From: Kumtagia ephedrae
GTDB lineage: Bacteria > Pseudomonadota > Alphaproteobacteria > Rhizobiales > Rhizobiaceae
Assembly: GCF_003012745.1 (NCBI RefSeq)
Contig: NZ_PXYK01000024.1
Span: 1 to 64,000, forward strand
Direction of reading: 5' to 3'
Length of the DNA: 64,000 nt
Shown here: positions 50,708 to 60,017 of the stretch, piece by piece
Numbering within the stretch: position 1 is the stretch's first letter
Layout: the number at the start of each line of letters is the position of its first letter
Notes under the pieces: generated by a model
What the model saw: only the letters and a program-made list of their open reading frames with translations
Told to the model about the DNA's origin: nothing
Databases searched by the model: none
Position numbers and translations under genes: made by a program

Positions 50708-51018
50708 TTGCGTTCCTTTCGGTCAAAAGCTGGCTTGGGAATCACGACCCGTTTGCGGCGCACTCAGGCGGCCGGACGGGAATCCCGGCTAGCGGCGGGG
50801 CCAAGCTAGGCGGGAGCTGTCGCAGAACCTTGTCCCGGCGACCGGCAGTTCATCGCAAGCTGTCGCAGGCAGATGCGCCTGTTACATTTCGTTACACTTC
50901 TCACGTTTTGTTGAAGTCGCCGGAGATTGCCGCCATGGTGCGGAAGGTGAACATCCGTGTAGAGGCGGACTGAATATCGTCGATGCTTGCCGATTATTGG
51001 CAGGCCCTGGAGCATTGC
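50708..51018. other. Divergent promoter region between Mo hydroxylase and two-component genes
   Basis: 311 bp with promoters for both directions. The only recognisable site is the tandem repeat at 50881-50900 (see RstA-box entry). GC drops around 50870-50920, consistent with a promoter. Nothing else is recognised. Confidence 0.5.
50883..50896 (+). promoter_or_regulatory. RstA-box-like site
   Basis: TACATTTCGTTACA matches the RstA consensus TACATNTNGTTACA exactly and lies in a 10-bp tandem repeat, GTTACATTTC (50881-50890) and GTTACACTTC (50891-50900). It is upstream of an OmpR-family regulator gene on one side and the Mo-hydroxylase/sox operon on the other, so it could act on either. Confidence 0.6.
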
Positions 51019-51738
51019 ATGGAAGCGACGCAGCACATCGCGGTCGTCGACGACCACAGGGATATCCGCGACCTCGTTGGGAAATACCTCACCCAGCAGG
51101 GTTATCGCGTCAGCGTCGCCGACAGCACGACGGCGCTGAAGCGGCTGCTCGAGCGCAGCCTGCCGGATCTCATCGTGCTCGACATCATGATGCCGGGCGA
51201 GGACGGGCTCGCTGCCTGCCGGCATGTGCGCGGCACCGTCGACGTGCCGATCATCTTCCTCACCGCCATGGCCGAGGAGGTCGACCGCATCGTCGGCCTG
51301 GAGATCGGCGCCGACGACTACCTGACCAAACCCTTCAACCCGCGCGAGCTCTTGGCGCGCATCAAGGCGGTGCTGCGACGCGTCAACAGCCTGCCGCCGC
51401 AGCGCGGCCGGCTGAAGTCGAGCGCGCTGCGCTTCGACCGCTGGACGCTGAATGTCGGCCGCCGCGAGCTGGTCGGCCTCGACGGCGTCGCGGTGGCGCT
51501 GAGCACGGCCGAGTTCCGCTTGCTAACCGCCTTCATCGAGCATGTCGGCATCGTGCTCAGCCGCGACCAGCTGCTCGACCTGACGGTCGGCCGCACCGCC
51601 GACGGGTTCGACCGCGCCATCGACAACCAGGTGAGCCGACTGCGCAAGAAGATCGAGGCGGATCCGAGAAACCCCATGCTGATCAAGACGCATTGGGGCG
51701 GCGGCTACTGCTTCACGGCAGAGGTGGCCCAGGCATGA
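51019..51738 (+). CDS. OmpR-family response regulator (RstA-like)
   Basis: 239 residues. Receiver domain with acidic pair VVDDH, phosphoacceptor Asp55 in LIVLDIMMPGEDG, Thr in FLTAMAE and Lys in TKPFNPREL. The C-terminal winged helix has LSTAEFRLLTAFIEH, VLSRDQLLDLTVGR and IDNQVSRLRKKIEADPRNP, close to the RstA/OmpR pattern. The ATG at 51019 has GGAG eight bases ahead; a longer frame starts at 50983 with a weaker site. The sensor kinase gene overlaps its stop by four bases. Possible targets include itself and the divergent redox operon. Confidence 0.92.
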   Translation: MEATQHIAVVDDHRDIRDLVGKYLTQQGYRVSVADSTTALKRLLERSLPDLIVLDIMMPGEDGLAACRHVRGTVDVPIIFLTAMAEEVDRIVGLEIGADDYLTKPFNPRELLARIKAVLRRVNSLPPQRGRLKSSALRFDRWTLNVGRRELVGLDGVAVALSTAEFRLLTAFIEHVGIVLSRDQLLDLTVGRTADGFDRAIDNQVSRLRKKIEADPRNPMLIKTHWGGGYCFTAEVAQA

Positions 51739-53219
51739 TGCTGCTGTGGAGACGAAGCCTCGCGGCCCGCTTCCTCACGCTGGTGCTGTTCGCCCTGGCG
51801 CTGTCGCAGGCGATCACCTTCCTGATCTCCTGGGACGAGCGCGGCCAGGCCCTGCACTCGGCGGCGAAGGGCGAGTTCGTCAGCCGCACCTCGTCGCTCG
51901 CCCTGCTGCTCGACACGACGCCCCCGTCGCTGCGGCCCGACATCCTCGACGTGAGCGGCACGGTCTATACGCGCTTCTGGACCTCCCGCGACGGGCCGAG
52001 CGATCCGCTGGCCTGGCAGAAGGAGGCTTTCGCTCAATTGTCCAAGCCGCTGCCGGGCGTCGCCGGCAAATACGCGGCTGCCCTGAACGGGCAGGCCTCG
52101 ACGGGCGTCGATAGCGCCGATCCGTCGGTGTCGCCGCGCATGCTGGACGTGTCGACCAACGGCGTCGGCCCTTTCACGCGGCCGGCGAAATTCCTCTACA
52201 TGAACGCCGCGCCGAACGGCATGGGCCTTTCCGTCCGCCTGGACGACGGCACCTGGCTGAATGCCGCCTACGCCAAGGCGATACCGAACGCGTTCTGGAC
52301 GTCGCAATCGGCGATGTCGCTCGGGCTGACGGCGCTCATCCTGTCGGCCATCGCCATCTTCGGCGCGCAGGCGATCGCCCGGCCGCTGCGGCGGCTCGCC
52401 AATGCGGCCGAGCTGTTCGGCCGCGGCGAGACGGTGCCGCGCCTGCCTGAATCCGGGCCGGACGACATCCGCCTGACGGCCGAGGCGTTCAACCGCATGC
52501 AGGAGCGCCTGCAGCGCTTCGTCGAGGACCGCACGCGCATGCTGGCGGCGATCAGCCACGATCTGCGCACGCCGCTCACCTCGCTCAGGCTGCGCGCCGA
52601 ATTCGTCCAGGATCACGAGCTTCAGGAGAAGATGCTGAAGACCATCGAGGAAATCCAGACGATGACCGAGGCGGCGCTTTCCTATGCGCGCGAGGACGCC
52701 GCGGTCGAGGCGACGCGGACCGTCGATCTTTCGGCGCTGGTCGGCAGCCTGTGCGACGATCTCGCCGAACTCGGCCAGAACGTCACCGTCAGCGAAGGCC
52801 CCAAGGTGCTCTACCGCTGCCGGCCGGACTCGCTGCGCCGGGCGATACGCAACCTCGTCGAAAATGCCGTCCGCTACGGCGAGCACGCGACGGTGAGCGT
52901 GGTCCGGAAGCCTGACAGCCTGGACATCGTGGTGAAGGACGGCGGGCCGGGCATCCCGACCGCCGATATGGAACAGGTGTTCGCCCCCTTCTTCCGGCTG
53001 GAACAGTCGCGCAACCGCGAGACAGGCGGCGTCGGGCTCGGCCTGTCGATCGCGCGGGCCATCGCCCGCCATCACGGCGGCGACATCCTGCTGGAGAACC
53101 GGACGAAAGGTCTGCGCGCCATCATCCGGCTGCCGCGGATCGACATGACGAAACAAGTCGCGCCGGCGCCAGCGCCCGAGGTGCCGGAGCCGGCCGGCCT
53201 GAGAACCCTGCCGATCTGA
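51735..53219 (+). CDS. Sensor histidine kinase
   Basis: 494 residues. Two membrane helices (about residues 11-32 and 190-215) bracket a periplasmic domain of about 155 residues, followed by HAMP (ARPLRRLANAAELFGRGE), the H-box AAISHDLRTPLTSLRLR with His275, N-box NLVENAVRYG, and G-boxes KDGGPGIPTADM and GGVGLGLSIARAIA. A Pro/Ala-rich tail of about 25 residues ends the protein. The start ATG at 51735 overlaps the regulator stop (ATGA). The sensed signal is unknown. Confidence 0.93.
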   Translation: MMLLWRRSLAARFLTLVLFALALSQAITFLISWDERGQALHSAAKGEFVSRTSSLALLLDTTPPSLRPDILDVSGTVYTRFWTSRDGPSDPLAWQKEAFAQLSKPLPGVAGKYAAALNGQASTGVDSADPSVSPRMLDVSTNGVGPFTRPAKFLYMNAAPNGMGLSVRLDDGTWLNAAYAKAIPNAFWTSQSAMSLGLTALILSAIAIFGAQAIARPLRRLANAAELFGRGETVPRLPESGPDDIRLTAEAFNRMQERLQRFVEDRTRMLAAISHDLRTPLTSLRLRAEFVQDHELQEKMLKTIEEIQTMTEAALSYAREDAAVEATRTVDLSALVGSLCDDLAELGQNVTVSEGPKVLYRCRPDSLRRAIRNLVENAVRYGEHATVSVVRKPDSLDIVVKDGGPGIPTADMEQVFAPFFRLEQSRNRETGGVGLGLSIARAIARHHGGDILLENRTKGLRAIIRLPRIDMTKQVAPAPAPEVPEPAGLRTLPI

Positions 53220-53399
53220 CAGTCTCCTTCCGATCGGGCGCGGCGATCTTGTTCCGCGTCCGAAGATTCCATCTCCTGGCCGAACAGAGAACAGAGCCTC
53301 CGCCATTTCCCATCCGGCCTCCCCACCCGCGCTCGGGACGCGGGCGAACCGCTCGCTGCCGCGAACGCGAATCCTCCCACGGACTACAGAGGTGATCCC

Positions 53400-53855
53400 A
53401 TGAACCGTGCACACTCTCTCTCGCCTGCCCGCGCCGCCGTGCGGACGGCGTCGTCCCTGCCATCTCTGCCCGAAGGCGTCAGCCATGCGCGCCCGGCCTT
53501 CACCGGGCTGCTGATTGCCGTCGGATTGCTGCTGCCGACCGTCGCTTTCGCGCAGCAGGCCGACGGCGAGCGGCTGTTCCGCCAGCGCTGCGGCGCCTGC
53601 CACACCATGGACGCAAGCCAGAACCGCGCCGGCCCGCATCTGTCCGGTGTCGTCGGCCGGACGGCCGGCAGCGTCGAGGGGGCCCGCTATTCGCCGGCGA
53701 TGCAGAAGTCCGGCATCGTCTGGGACAGCCAGACGCTCGATACCTTTCTCGCCGCGCCCCGCCAGACGGTCCCGGGCACGACGATGACCGTCGGCATTCC
53801 CAACGCCGAGCAGCGAGCTGCCATCATCACCTATCTGGAAGGCGCAGGCGGCTGA
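53400..53855 (+). CDS. Class I c-type cytochrome (c2-like)
   Basis: 151 residues. A long N-terminal region precedes the hydrophobic segment TGLLIAVGLLLPTVAFA; cleavage is probably after AFA near residue 51. Mature domain: GERLFRQRCGACHTMD with heme motif CGACH, GPHLSGVVGRTAGSVEG and the Met ligand in GTTMTVGIPNAEQ. It may accept electrons from the Mo hydroxylase or Sox system and pass them to an oxidase (inference). The gene is 180 bp downstream of the kinase gene on the same strand. Confidence 0.92.
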   Translation: MNRAHSLSPARAAVRTASSLPSLPEGVSHARPAFTGLLIAVGLLLPTVAFAQQADGERLFRQRCGACHTMDASQNRAGPHLSGVVGRTAGSVEGARYSPAMQKSGIVWDSQTLDTFLAAPRQTVPGTTMTVGIPNAEQRAAIITYLEGAGG

Positions 53856-53936
53856 CTGAACGCCTGCAGACGGCGGCTCGTTCGCGTGTCGACGCATAGG
53901 TAGCCGGCGGTTCCGGCCTCCGGCGCTTCATGGAAC

Positions 53937-53967
53937 CGCGACGCGGCCGCCCGCAGCCCGCGTCGCG
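53937..53967. terminator. Possible bidirectional terminator between convergent genes
   Basis: Perfect 10-bp stem CGCGACGCGG/CCGCGTCGCG with an 11-nt loop, between the cytochrome gene (plus) and the dppF-like gene (minus). Poly-T tracts are poor on both sides. Confidence 0.5.
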
Positions 53968-53984
53968 AAAGCATACCCTGCGTT

Positions 53985-54815
53985 TCAGGCCGCGTTTTTT
54001 CGAGCGAGGCGAGCGCGGATGCTGTCGACGTCGGCGCGCGGGGTCGCGGCGAACAGCGTCCTGGTGTAGCTGTGCTGCGGGTCGGAGAACACGGCGTCGC
54101 GGCTGCCGTACTCCACCGCCTCGCCGAAATACATCACCATCACGTCGTCGGCGATGTAGCGGACCACCGACAAATCGTGGCTGATGAAGACATAGGTCAG
54201 CCCGAACTCGTCCTGCAGGTCGGCGAGCAGGTTGAGCACCTGCGCCTGCACCGACAGGTCGAGCGCCGACACCGGCTCGTCGAGCACCAGCAGGCTGGGA
54301 TTGAGCATCAGCGCCCTGGCGATGGCGATGCGCTGGCGCTGACCGCCGGAGAACATGTGCGGATAGCGGTTGTAATGCTCGTGGCCGAGCCCGACCTTCT
54401 TCAGCATCGCCATGGCGAGCTCGCGGCGGTCCTCGGCGGTCCGCGTCGTGTTGATCAGCAGCGGCTCGCCGAGCACGTCGCCGATCTTCTGCCGCGGATT
54501 GAGCGAACCGTAGGGATTCTGGAAGACGATCTGCACCTTGCGGCGCATTTCCGGCGTCAGACCGCCCTTGGAAATATCGACCTTCCTGCCTTCGATGAAC
54601 AGCTCGCCCGCGGTCGCCGCATCGATCAGGGTGATGATGCGGGCAAGAGTCGATTTGCCGCAACCGCTCTCGCCGACGATCGCCAGCGTCCTGCCCTTGT
54701 CGACCTTGAAGCTGACGCCCTTGACCGCATGGATGGTGCGCGCCGCGCCGAACATGCCGCCGCGGATGTGGTAGTCGCGGACGATGTTCTTGCCCTCGAG
54801 GATCGGACCGGTCAT
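53985..54815 (-). CDS. dppF: Peptide ABC transporter ATP-binding protein (DppF type)
   Basis: 276 residues. Walker A GESGCGKST, Q-loop IVFQNPYGSLNPRQ, signature FSGGQRQRIAIARAL, Walker B LLVLDEPVSALD and H-loop FISHDLSVVRYIAD are intact; the C-terminal peptide-transporter extension (DPQHSYTRTLFAATPR) is present. The start overlaps the dppD stop by four bases. It completes the dppABCDF operon. Confidence 0.93.
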   Translation of the reverse strand: MTGPILEGKNIVRDYHIRGGMFGAARTIHAVKGVSFKVDKGRTLAIVGESGCGKSTLARIITLIDAATAGELFIEGRKVDISKGGLTPEMRRKVQIVFQNPYGSLNPRQKIGDVLGEPLLINTTRTAEDRRELAMAMLKKVGLGHEHYNRYPHMFSGGQRQRIAIARALMLNPSLLVLDEPVSALDLSVQAQVLNLLADLQDEFGLTYVFISHDLSVVRYIADDVMVMYFGEAVEYGSRDAVFSDPQHSYTRTLFAATPRADVDSIRARLARKNAA

Positions 54816-55663
54816 TGCGCTGCTCCGCGGAAGCCGCCATCGGTCATGAAATCGGAGATCGTCGGCAGCCGATCGCCGGTGGCATTCTCCGGCAGCGCCG
54901 ACAGGAGCGCCCGGGTGTAGTCGCTCTTCGGGTTCTCGAACAGCGACAGCACGTCCGCTTCCTCCATCTTCCTGCCCTTGTACTGGACGATGACGCGGTC
55001 GGCCGTCTCGGCGACCACGCCCATATTGTGGGTGATCATGATCAGCGCCATGCCGTGCTCGGCCTGCAGCCGCATCAGGAGGTCAAGGATCTGCTTCTGG
55101 ATGGTGACGTCGAGCGCCGTCGTCGGCTCGTCGGCAATCAACAGCTTGGGATTGCAGGCGAGCGCGATGGCGATCATGACGCGCTGGCACTGACCGCCCG
55201 ACATCTGGTGCGGGAAATGGCCGAGCCGGTCTTCCGGCTGCGGGATGCCGACCAGCTTCAGGAGTTCGATGGCGCGCGCCCGCCGCGCCTTGCGATCGAG
55301 GCCGAGATGCACCTTCAGCACCTCCTCGATCTGGAAGCCGACGGTGAAGCACGGATTGAGGCTGGCCATCGGCTCCTGGAAGATCATCGCCATGTCCTTG
55401 CCCACCATCCTGCGGCGGTCGGCGACGGACAGCGACAGCAGGTTGCGGCCGGCGAACGTCATCCGGTCGGCGCTCACTTTTGCCGACCACGGCAGAAGCC
55501 CCATCACCGCCAGCATCGACACCGACTTGCCCGATCCGGACTCGCCGACGATCGCCAGCACTTCGCGCTGGTCGATCGACAGCGACACGCCGTCGACGGC
55601 GCGGAACGGGCCGGACGCCGTCTGGAACTCGACGATGAGATTTTGGATTTCGAGAAGGGGCAT
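54812..55663 (-). CDS. dppD: Peptide ABC transporter ATP-binding protein (DppD type)
   Basis: 283 residues. Walker [11 protein letters not shown]-loop [17 protein letters not shown], signature [16 protein letters not shown], Walker [14 protein letters not shown]-loop [11 protein letters not shown], and the C-terminal [15 protein letters not shown] segment. In most operons the gene follows dppC directly; here a low-GC hypothetical gene and a 101-bp spacer lie between. Partner of the DppF-type ATPase. Confidence 0.93.
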   Translation of the reverse strand: MPLLEIQNLIVEFQTASGPFRAVDGVSLSIDQREVLAIVGESGSGKSVSMLAVMGLLPWSAKVSADRMTFAGRNLLSLSVADRRRMVGKDMAMIFQEPMASLNPCFTVGFQIEEVLKVHLGLDRKARRARAIELLKLVGIPQPEDRLGHFPHQMSGGQCQRVMIAIALACNPKLLIADEPTTALDVTIQKQILDLLMRLQAEHGMALIMITHNMGVVAETADRVIVQYKGRKMEEADVLSLFENPKSDYTRALLSALPENATGDRLPTISDFMTDGGFRGAAQ

Positions 55664-55764
55664 TTTTGCTATACCTTGCCTGTCGGAGCTGACATCTCTG
55701 GACTTGGCCTCCTATCGAACCTACGTCCTAAGACATGGAGCACATGATGAGCCAGTCGAAGCCT

Positions 55765-56331
55765 CTACCCACTCCCAAGCCGATCACCGGACAAACCGGT
55801 CCTCGGCCCGGATATTGATGCTCCATTGAGTGCCGCCTCGGCGTTCTGCGCCAAATCGCGCCAGGTTTCCCACATTCTCAGATAGTCTTCATACATCGCC
55901 ATCTGCTGGTCCTTGGATAAAATCCTGAACGCAGGGTCCCTCATATCCTCGACGAGACTCGCCAATGCATTTCGCTGCCGCGCGAACAGCACGACGGGAT
56001 CGATGACAGTTTCCGGGAGGATATGAATGTCCTGGATGAGGGCATCGAAGACCGCCTGCCTGACCGGGCGAGGTACTGACACGGAATATCCTTCGACCGT
56101 ATCGTAGCGGTGCTTCACCTCGCGGCGCTGAAGCTCGATGTCGTACTGTGAGAGATTCCGGAGTTCGGCTCGAATCTCGGCGCGCAAGGCGATCTGAAAA
56201 TCCCGGATCTTCTCGTCCCGCCTGATCTGCTCGGTTCTTCGGGACTGACGAACATTGAGTTGGACCAGCACAAGGCTGACCAGCCCCGAAATAACCGCTG
56301 CAACGATTGCCGGTCCGATCCAGGCCTGCAT
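55765..56331 (-). CDS. Hypothetical membrane-anchored protein inside the dpp operon
   Basis: 188 residues, not recognised. One N-terminal transmembrane helix (IGPAIVAAVISGLVSLVLVQL, about residues 5-25) is followed by a charged helical cytoplasmic part (RQSRRTEQIRRDEKIRDFQ) and a mixed region with several tryptophans and acidic residues near the C-terminus. The ATG lies three bases past the dppC stop. Base composition is clearly lower in GC than the flanking dpp genes, and dpp operons normally have no such gene, so it appears to be an insertion. Confidence 0.75.
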   Translation of the reverse strand: MQAWIGPAIVAAVISGLVSLVLVQLNVRQSRRTEQIRRDEKIRDFQIALRAEIRAELRNLSQYDIELQRREVKHRYDTVEGYSVSVPRPVRQAVFDALIQDIHILPETVIDPVVLFARQRNALASLVEDMRDPAFRILSKDQQMAMYEDYLRMWETWRDLAQNAEAALNGASISGPRTGLSGDRLGSG

Positions 56332-56334
56332 TTC

Positions 56335-57243
56335 TCATGACCGCTTCAGCTTCGGGTCGAGCGCGTCGCGCAGGCCGTCGCCCATCAGGTTGATGGCGAG
56401 CACCGTGATCAGGATCGCCAGGCCTGGGAAGGTCACCACCCACCAGGCGCGCAGGATGAATTCGCGCGCTTCCGCCAGCATCGTTCCCCATTCCGGCGTC
56501 GGCGGCTGCGCGCCCATGCCGAGGAAGCCGAGGGCTGCGGCGTCGAGGATGGCGTTGGAAAAAGACAGCGTCGCCTGCACGATCAGCGGAGCCATGCAGT
56601 TGGGCAGGATGGTCCTGAACATCAGCCGCATCGGCCCGGCGCCGGCGACGCGCGCGGCGATCACGTATTCGCGGCTTTTCTCGGCCATCACAGCGGCGCG
56701 CGTCAGCCGCACGAAATGCGGCTGCAGCACCAGCGCGATGGCGATCATCGCATTGGTCAGGCCGGGGCCGAGCACCGCCACAAGCACGAGGGCGAGCAGC
56801 AGCGACGGGAAGGCCAGGATGATGTCCATGACGCGCATGATCACCGTGTCGACCCAGCCGCCGACATAACCGGCGAAAACACCGACGACGATGCCGCCGA
56901 CCAGCGCCAGCGTGGTCACCACCACGCCGATGAACAGCGAGAAGCGCGCGCCGTAAAGCAGCCGCGAGAGCATGTCTCGGCCGACGGCGTCGGTGCCGAG
57001 CAGATAGCCGGCATTGCCGCCGTCCAGCCAGACCGGCGGCAGCAGCACCGCGTCGCGGTATTGCGCATTCGGCGCATGCGGCGCGATCAGCGGCGCAAGC
57101 AACGCCAGCGCCACCAGGATGACGAACACCCACAGGCCGATGACGGCGCCGCGATTCTCCGAGAAATAATACCAGAAGTCGGCGAGCCGGCGCCGGCGGG
57201 ATGGATCGAGCGATACGGGTTCGATTGCGGTCGTCTGAACCAT
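56335..57243 (-). CDS. dppC: Peptide ABC transporter permease (DppC type)
   Basis: 302 residues with six membrane segments after a short cytoplasmic N-terminus. Family signature HPLGTD-like region is LLGTDAVGRDMLSRLLYGAR; the EAA loop is REYVIAARVAGAGPMRLMFRTILP. The C-terminal INLMGDGLRDALDPKLK is canonical for DppC. The gene is 10 bp downstream of dppB and abuts the hypothetical gene. Confidence 0.94.
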   Translation of the reverse strand: MVQTTAIEPVSLDPSRRRRLADFWYYFSENRGAVIGLWVFVILVALALLAPLIAPHAPNAQYRDAVLLPPVWLDGGNAGYLLGTDAVGRDMLSRLLYGARFSLFIGVVVTTLALVGGIVVGVFAGYVGGWVDTVIMRVMDIILAFPSLLLALVLVAVLGPGLTNAMIAIALVLQPHFVRLTRAAVMAEKSREYVIAARVAGAGPMRLMFRTILPNCMAPLIVQATLSFSNAILDAAALGFLGMGAQPPTPEWGTMLAEAREFILRAWWVVTFPGLAILITVLAINLMGDGLRDALDPKLKRS

Positions 57244-57253
57244 GGCGCCCTCC

Positions 57254-58258
57254 TCAGTGCCGGATGCGCGGGTTGATTAGGCCGTAGAGCAGGTCCACGA
57301 CCAGGTTCACCAGCATGATGATGCCGGCGATGATGAGCAGCCCGCCCTGGATCACCGGGTAGTCGCGGCGGAACACCGAATCGACCATCCACTTGCCTAT
57401 GCCCGGCCAGGAGAAGATCGTCTCGGTGAGGATGGCGCCGGCCATCAGCACGCCGACCTGCAGGCCGATCGTGGTGATCACCGGGATCATGGCGTTGCGC
57501 AGCGCATGCACGCCGACCACGCGGAAGGGCGACAGGCCTTTCGCACGCGCCGTACGGACATAATCCTCGCCCAGCACCTCGAGCATGGCCGAGCGGGTCT
57601 GGCGGGCGATGACGGCGAGCGGGATGGTGGCCAGCACGATCGTCGGCAGGATCAGGTGGCTGACGGCCGACTTGAAGGCGCCTTCCTGCCCCGACAGCAA
57701 CGAGTCGATCAGCATGAAGCCGGTCACCTGCGGGAAGAAGAACATCAGCGAGATGCGCCCCGACACCGGCGTCCATTGCAGGATGCCGGAGAACAGGATG
57801 ATCAGGAGCAGCCCCCACCAGAAGATCGGCATGGAATAGCCGACCAATGCAGCGCCCATGACGCTCTGGTCGAAGAAGGAGCCGCGCTTGATCGCCGCGA
57901 AGATGCCGGCCGGAATGCCGAGCACGATGGCGACGATGATCGCGCAGATCGACAGTTCGAGGGTTGCCGGGAAAAGCTGCAGGAACTGTTCCAGCACGGA
58001 ACCCTTGGTCGAGATCGAGGTGCCGAAGTCGCCGCGCAGCACCCCCCACAGGTAGTCGAGATATTGGATGACGATCGGCCGGTCGAAGCCGAGCTGATGC
58101 GAGATCTCGGCATGCCGCTCCGGCGACATCACACGCTCGCCGGAAAGCAGCGCCACCGGATCGCCGGGCAGCATCCGGATGAACGAGAAGGCGATGATCG
58201 ATACCCCGATGAAGGTCGGGATCAGCACAGCCAGCCGTCTGAGAAGAAACCGAAGCAT
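57254..58258 (-). CDS. dppB: Peptide ABC transporter permease (DppB type)
   Basis: 334 residues, six membrane segments; N-terminal LRFLLRRLAVLIPTFIGVSII and the GDP motif RMLPGDPV are standard. The coupling loop LGEDYVRTARAKGLSPFRVVGVHALRNA is the EAA motif, and VDLLYGLINPRIRH ends the protein. It follows dppA after a 163-bp gap with a stem-loop. Confidence 0.95.
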   Translation of the reverse strand: MLRFLLRRLAVLIPTFIGVSIIAFSFIRMLPGDPVALLSGERVMSPERHAEISHQLGFDRPIVIQYLDYLWGVLRGDFGTSISTKGSVLEQFLQLFPATLELSICAIIVAIVLGIPAGIFAAIKRGSFFDQSVMGAALVGYSMPIFWWGLLLIILFSGILQWTPVSGRISLMFFFPQVTGFMLIDSLLSGQEGAFKSAVSHLILPTIVLATIPLAVIARQTRSAMLEVLGEDYVRTARAKGLSPFRVVGVHALRNAMIPVITTIGLQVGVLMAGAILTETIFSWPGIGKWMVDSVFRRDYPVIQGGLLIIAGIIMLVNLVVDLLYGLINPRIRH

Positions 58259-58371
58259 GTGGACTCCAGATGTCCTGCGCGCTGCAGGCCCCGCCGGCCA
58301 TCGCGCCGCGCATGCGATCCGCTGGCCAGCGCACGTCCGGAGCGCTGCGGGACCGTTTGCCGATCATAACA

Positions 58372-58401
58372 GAAGGGCGTCCGCCGTCGCGAACGCCCTT
58401 C
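58372..58401 (-). other. Stem-loop between dppA and dppB
   Basis: Perfect 9-bp stem GAAGGGCGT/ACGCCCTTC with a 12-nt loop, 20 bp beyond the dppA stop on the minus strand. There is no T-run. Such hairpins after binding-protein genes usually stabilise the upstream message and reduce read-through. Confidence 0.55.
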
Positions 58402-58421
58402 CGCAACCTCTGCGTCGGGCC

Positions 58422-60017
58422 TTATTCGGCCAGATCGACGCCGTCGAAGGTAAAGTCGCCGAGCGGGCTCTGGACGAAGCCCTGCACTTCCTTGCGCATC
58501 GGCACGATCGCCAGCGAGTGGTCGAGGGTGGCCCAAGGCGCCTCGCGCTTGAACACGACCTGCGCCTCCTCGTAGAGCTTGGTGCGCTCGGCCTGGTCGC
58601 TCGCCTCCTTGGCCTTGGTGACCAGATCGTCGAACTCCTTGTTGCACCACTGCGCGCGGTTGTTGCCGCCGACGGCGTCGCAGCCGAGCAGCGTGTCGAG
58701 GAAGTTGTCCGGATCGCCGTTGTCGCCGGTCCAGCCGAGGATCACCGCGCCGTCGCGGTCCTTGGCCTTGGACTTGTCGAGATACTCGGCCCATTCATAG
58801 GAGACGATCTCGACCTTGACGCCGATCTTGTCGAAATCGGACTGGATCAGCTCGGCGGCACGGCGGGCGTTGAGCATGTAGGGACGCGCCACCGGCATCG
58901 CCCATACCTTCATCGACAGGTCCTTGACGCCAGCAGCTTCCAGGGCGGCCTTGGCCGCTTCCGGATCGTATTTGTCGTCCTCGATCGCGTCGTTGTACGA
59001 CCACATGGTCGGCGGGATCGGGTTCTTGGCCGGCGTGGCGGCGCCCTGGAACACGGCGTCGACGATCGCCTGCTTGTTGATCGCCATGTTCAGCGCCTTG
59101 CGCACCTCGACCTTGTCGAACGGCGCCTGGGTGGCGTTATAGGCGAGATAGGCTACGTTCAGGCCTTCCTGCTCCGATATCTTCAGGCTCGGATCGGCCT
59201 TCATCGACGCCACGTCGGCGGCGTTCGGATAGGGCATCAGGTGGCACTCGCCGGCCTTCAGCTTCTGGTAGCGCACGGCGGCGTCGGTGGTGATGGCGAA
59301 CACCAGGTCGTCGATCGGCTGCTTGCCGCCCCAGTAGTCCGGGTTGGCCTTGTAGCGGATCACCGCATCCTGCTGATAGCCGACGAAGGTGAACGGACCG
59401 GTGCCGAGCGGCATCTGGTTCATCTGGTTCATCTTGCCGTCGGCCTGCAGCTTGTCGGCATATTCCTTGGACAGGATCGAGGCGAAGGGCATCGCCACAT
59501 TGGCGAGGAACGGCGCCTCCTTGCGCTTCAGCGTGAAGCGGACGGTGTGGTCGTCGACCTTCTCGATCTTGTCGAGCAGCTCGGGCATGCCCATGCCGGC
59601 GAAATATTCCCAGGACGCCCCCTCGACATATTTGTGCCAGGGATTGTCCTCCTTCCACGGCCTCTCGAAGGAGAAGATCACGTCGTCGGCATTGAATTCG
59701 CGCGTCGGCGTGAAGAAGTCGGTGGTCTGGAACTTCACGCCCTGGCGCAGCTTGAAGGTGTATTGCAGGCCGTCGTCGGAGACCTCGTAGCTCTCCGCCA
59801 GGCCCGGCTCGACCTCGGTGGTGCCCTTCTTGAACTCGAGCAGACGGTTGTAGACGGGGTGGGCGGATGCGTCGAAGGTGTTTCCGCCGGTGTAGAGCCC
59901 GGGGTCGAATCCTTCCGGCGACGCTTCCGAGCAATAGACGAAGGTTTTCGCGTTCGCCGCGCCAGCCAGCGCGGTCGCCGCCAGCAGCGCGGCCGCGAAC
60001 GTCAGTTTCCTTATCAT
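58422..60017 (-). CDS. dppA: Peptide ABC transporter substrate-binding protein (DppA type)
   Basis: 531 residues, family-5 extracellular binding protein. Signal peptide MIRKLTFAAALLAATALAGAA with cleavage near NAK; mature features are KTFVYCSEASPEGFDPG, the family motif VEPGLAESYEVSDDGLQYTF (split), KADVQ-type loops and LGTGPFTFVGYQ. Length and composition match DppA (dipeptide or heme/ALA binding). The start ATG at 60017 has GGGAGAA upstream. It is the first gene of the operon and divergent from the acyl-CoA ligase. Confidence 0.95.
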   Translation of the reverse strand: MIRKLTFAAALLAATALAGAANAKTFVYCSEASPEGFDPGLYTGGNTFDASAHPVYNRLLEFKKGTTEVEPGLAESYEVSDDGLQYTFKLRQGVKFQTTDFFTPTREFNADDVIFSFERPWKEDNPWHKYVEGASWEYFAGMGMPELLDKIEKVDDHTVRFTLKRKEAPFLANVAMPFASILSKEYADKLQADGKMNQMNQMPLGTGPFTFVGYQQDAVIRYKANPDYWGGKQPIDDLVFAITTDAAVRYQKLKAGECHLMPYPNAADVASMKADPSLKISEQEGLNVAYLAYNATQAPFDKVEVRKALNMAINKQAIVDAVFQGAATPAKNPIPPTMWSYNDAIEDDKYDPEAAKAALEAAGVKDLSMKVWAMPVARPYMLNARRAAELIQSDFDKIGVKVEIVSYEWAEYLDKSKAKDRDGAVILGWTGDNGDPDNFLDTLLGCDAVGGNNRAQWCNKEFDDLVTKAKEASDQAERTKLYEEAQVVFKREAPWATLDHSLAIVPMRKEVQGFVQSPLGDFTFDGVDLAE

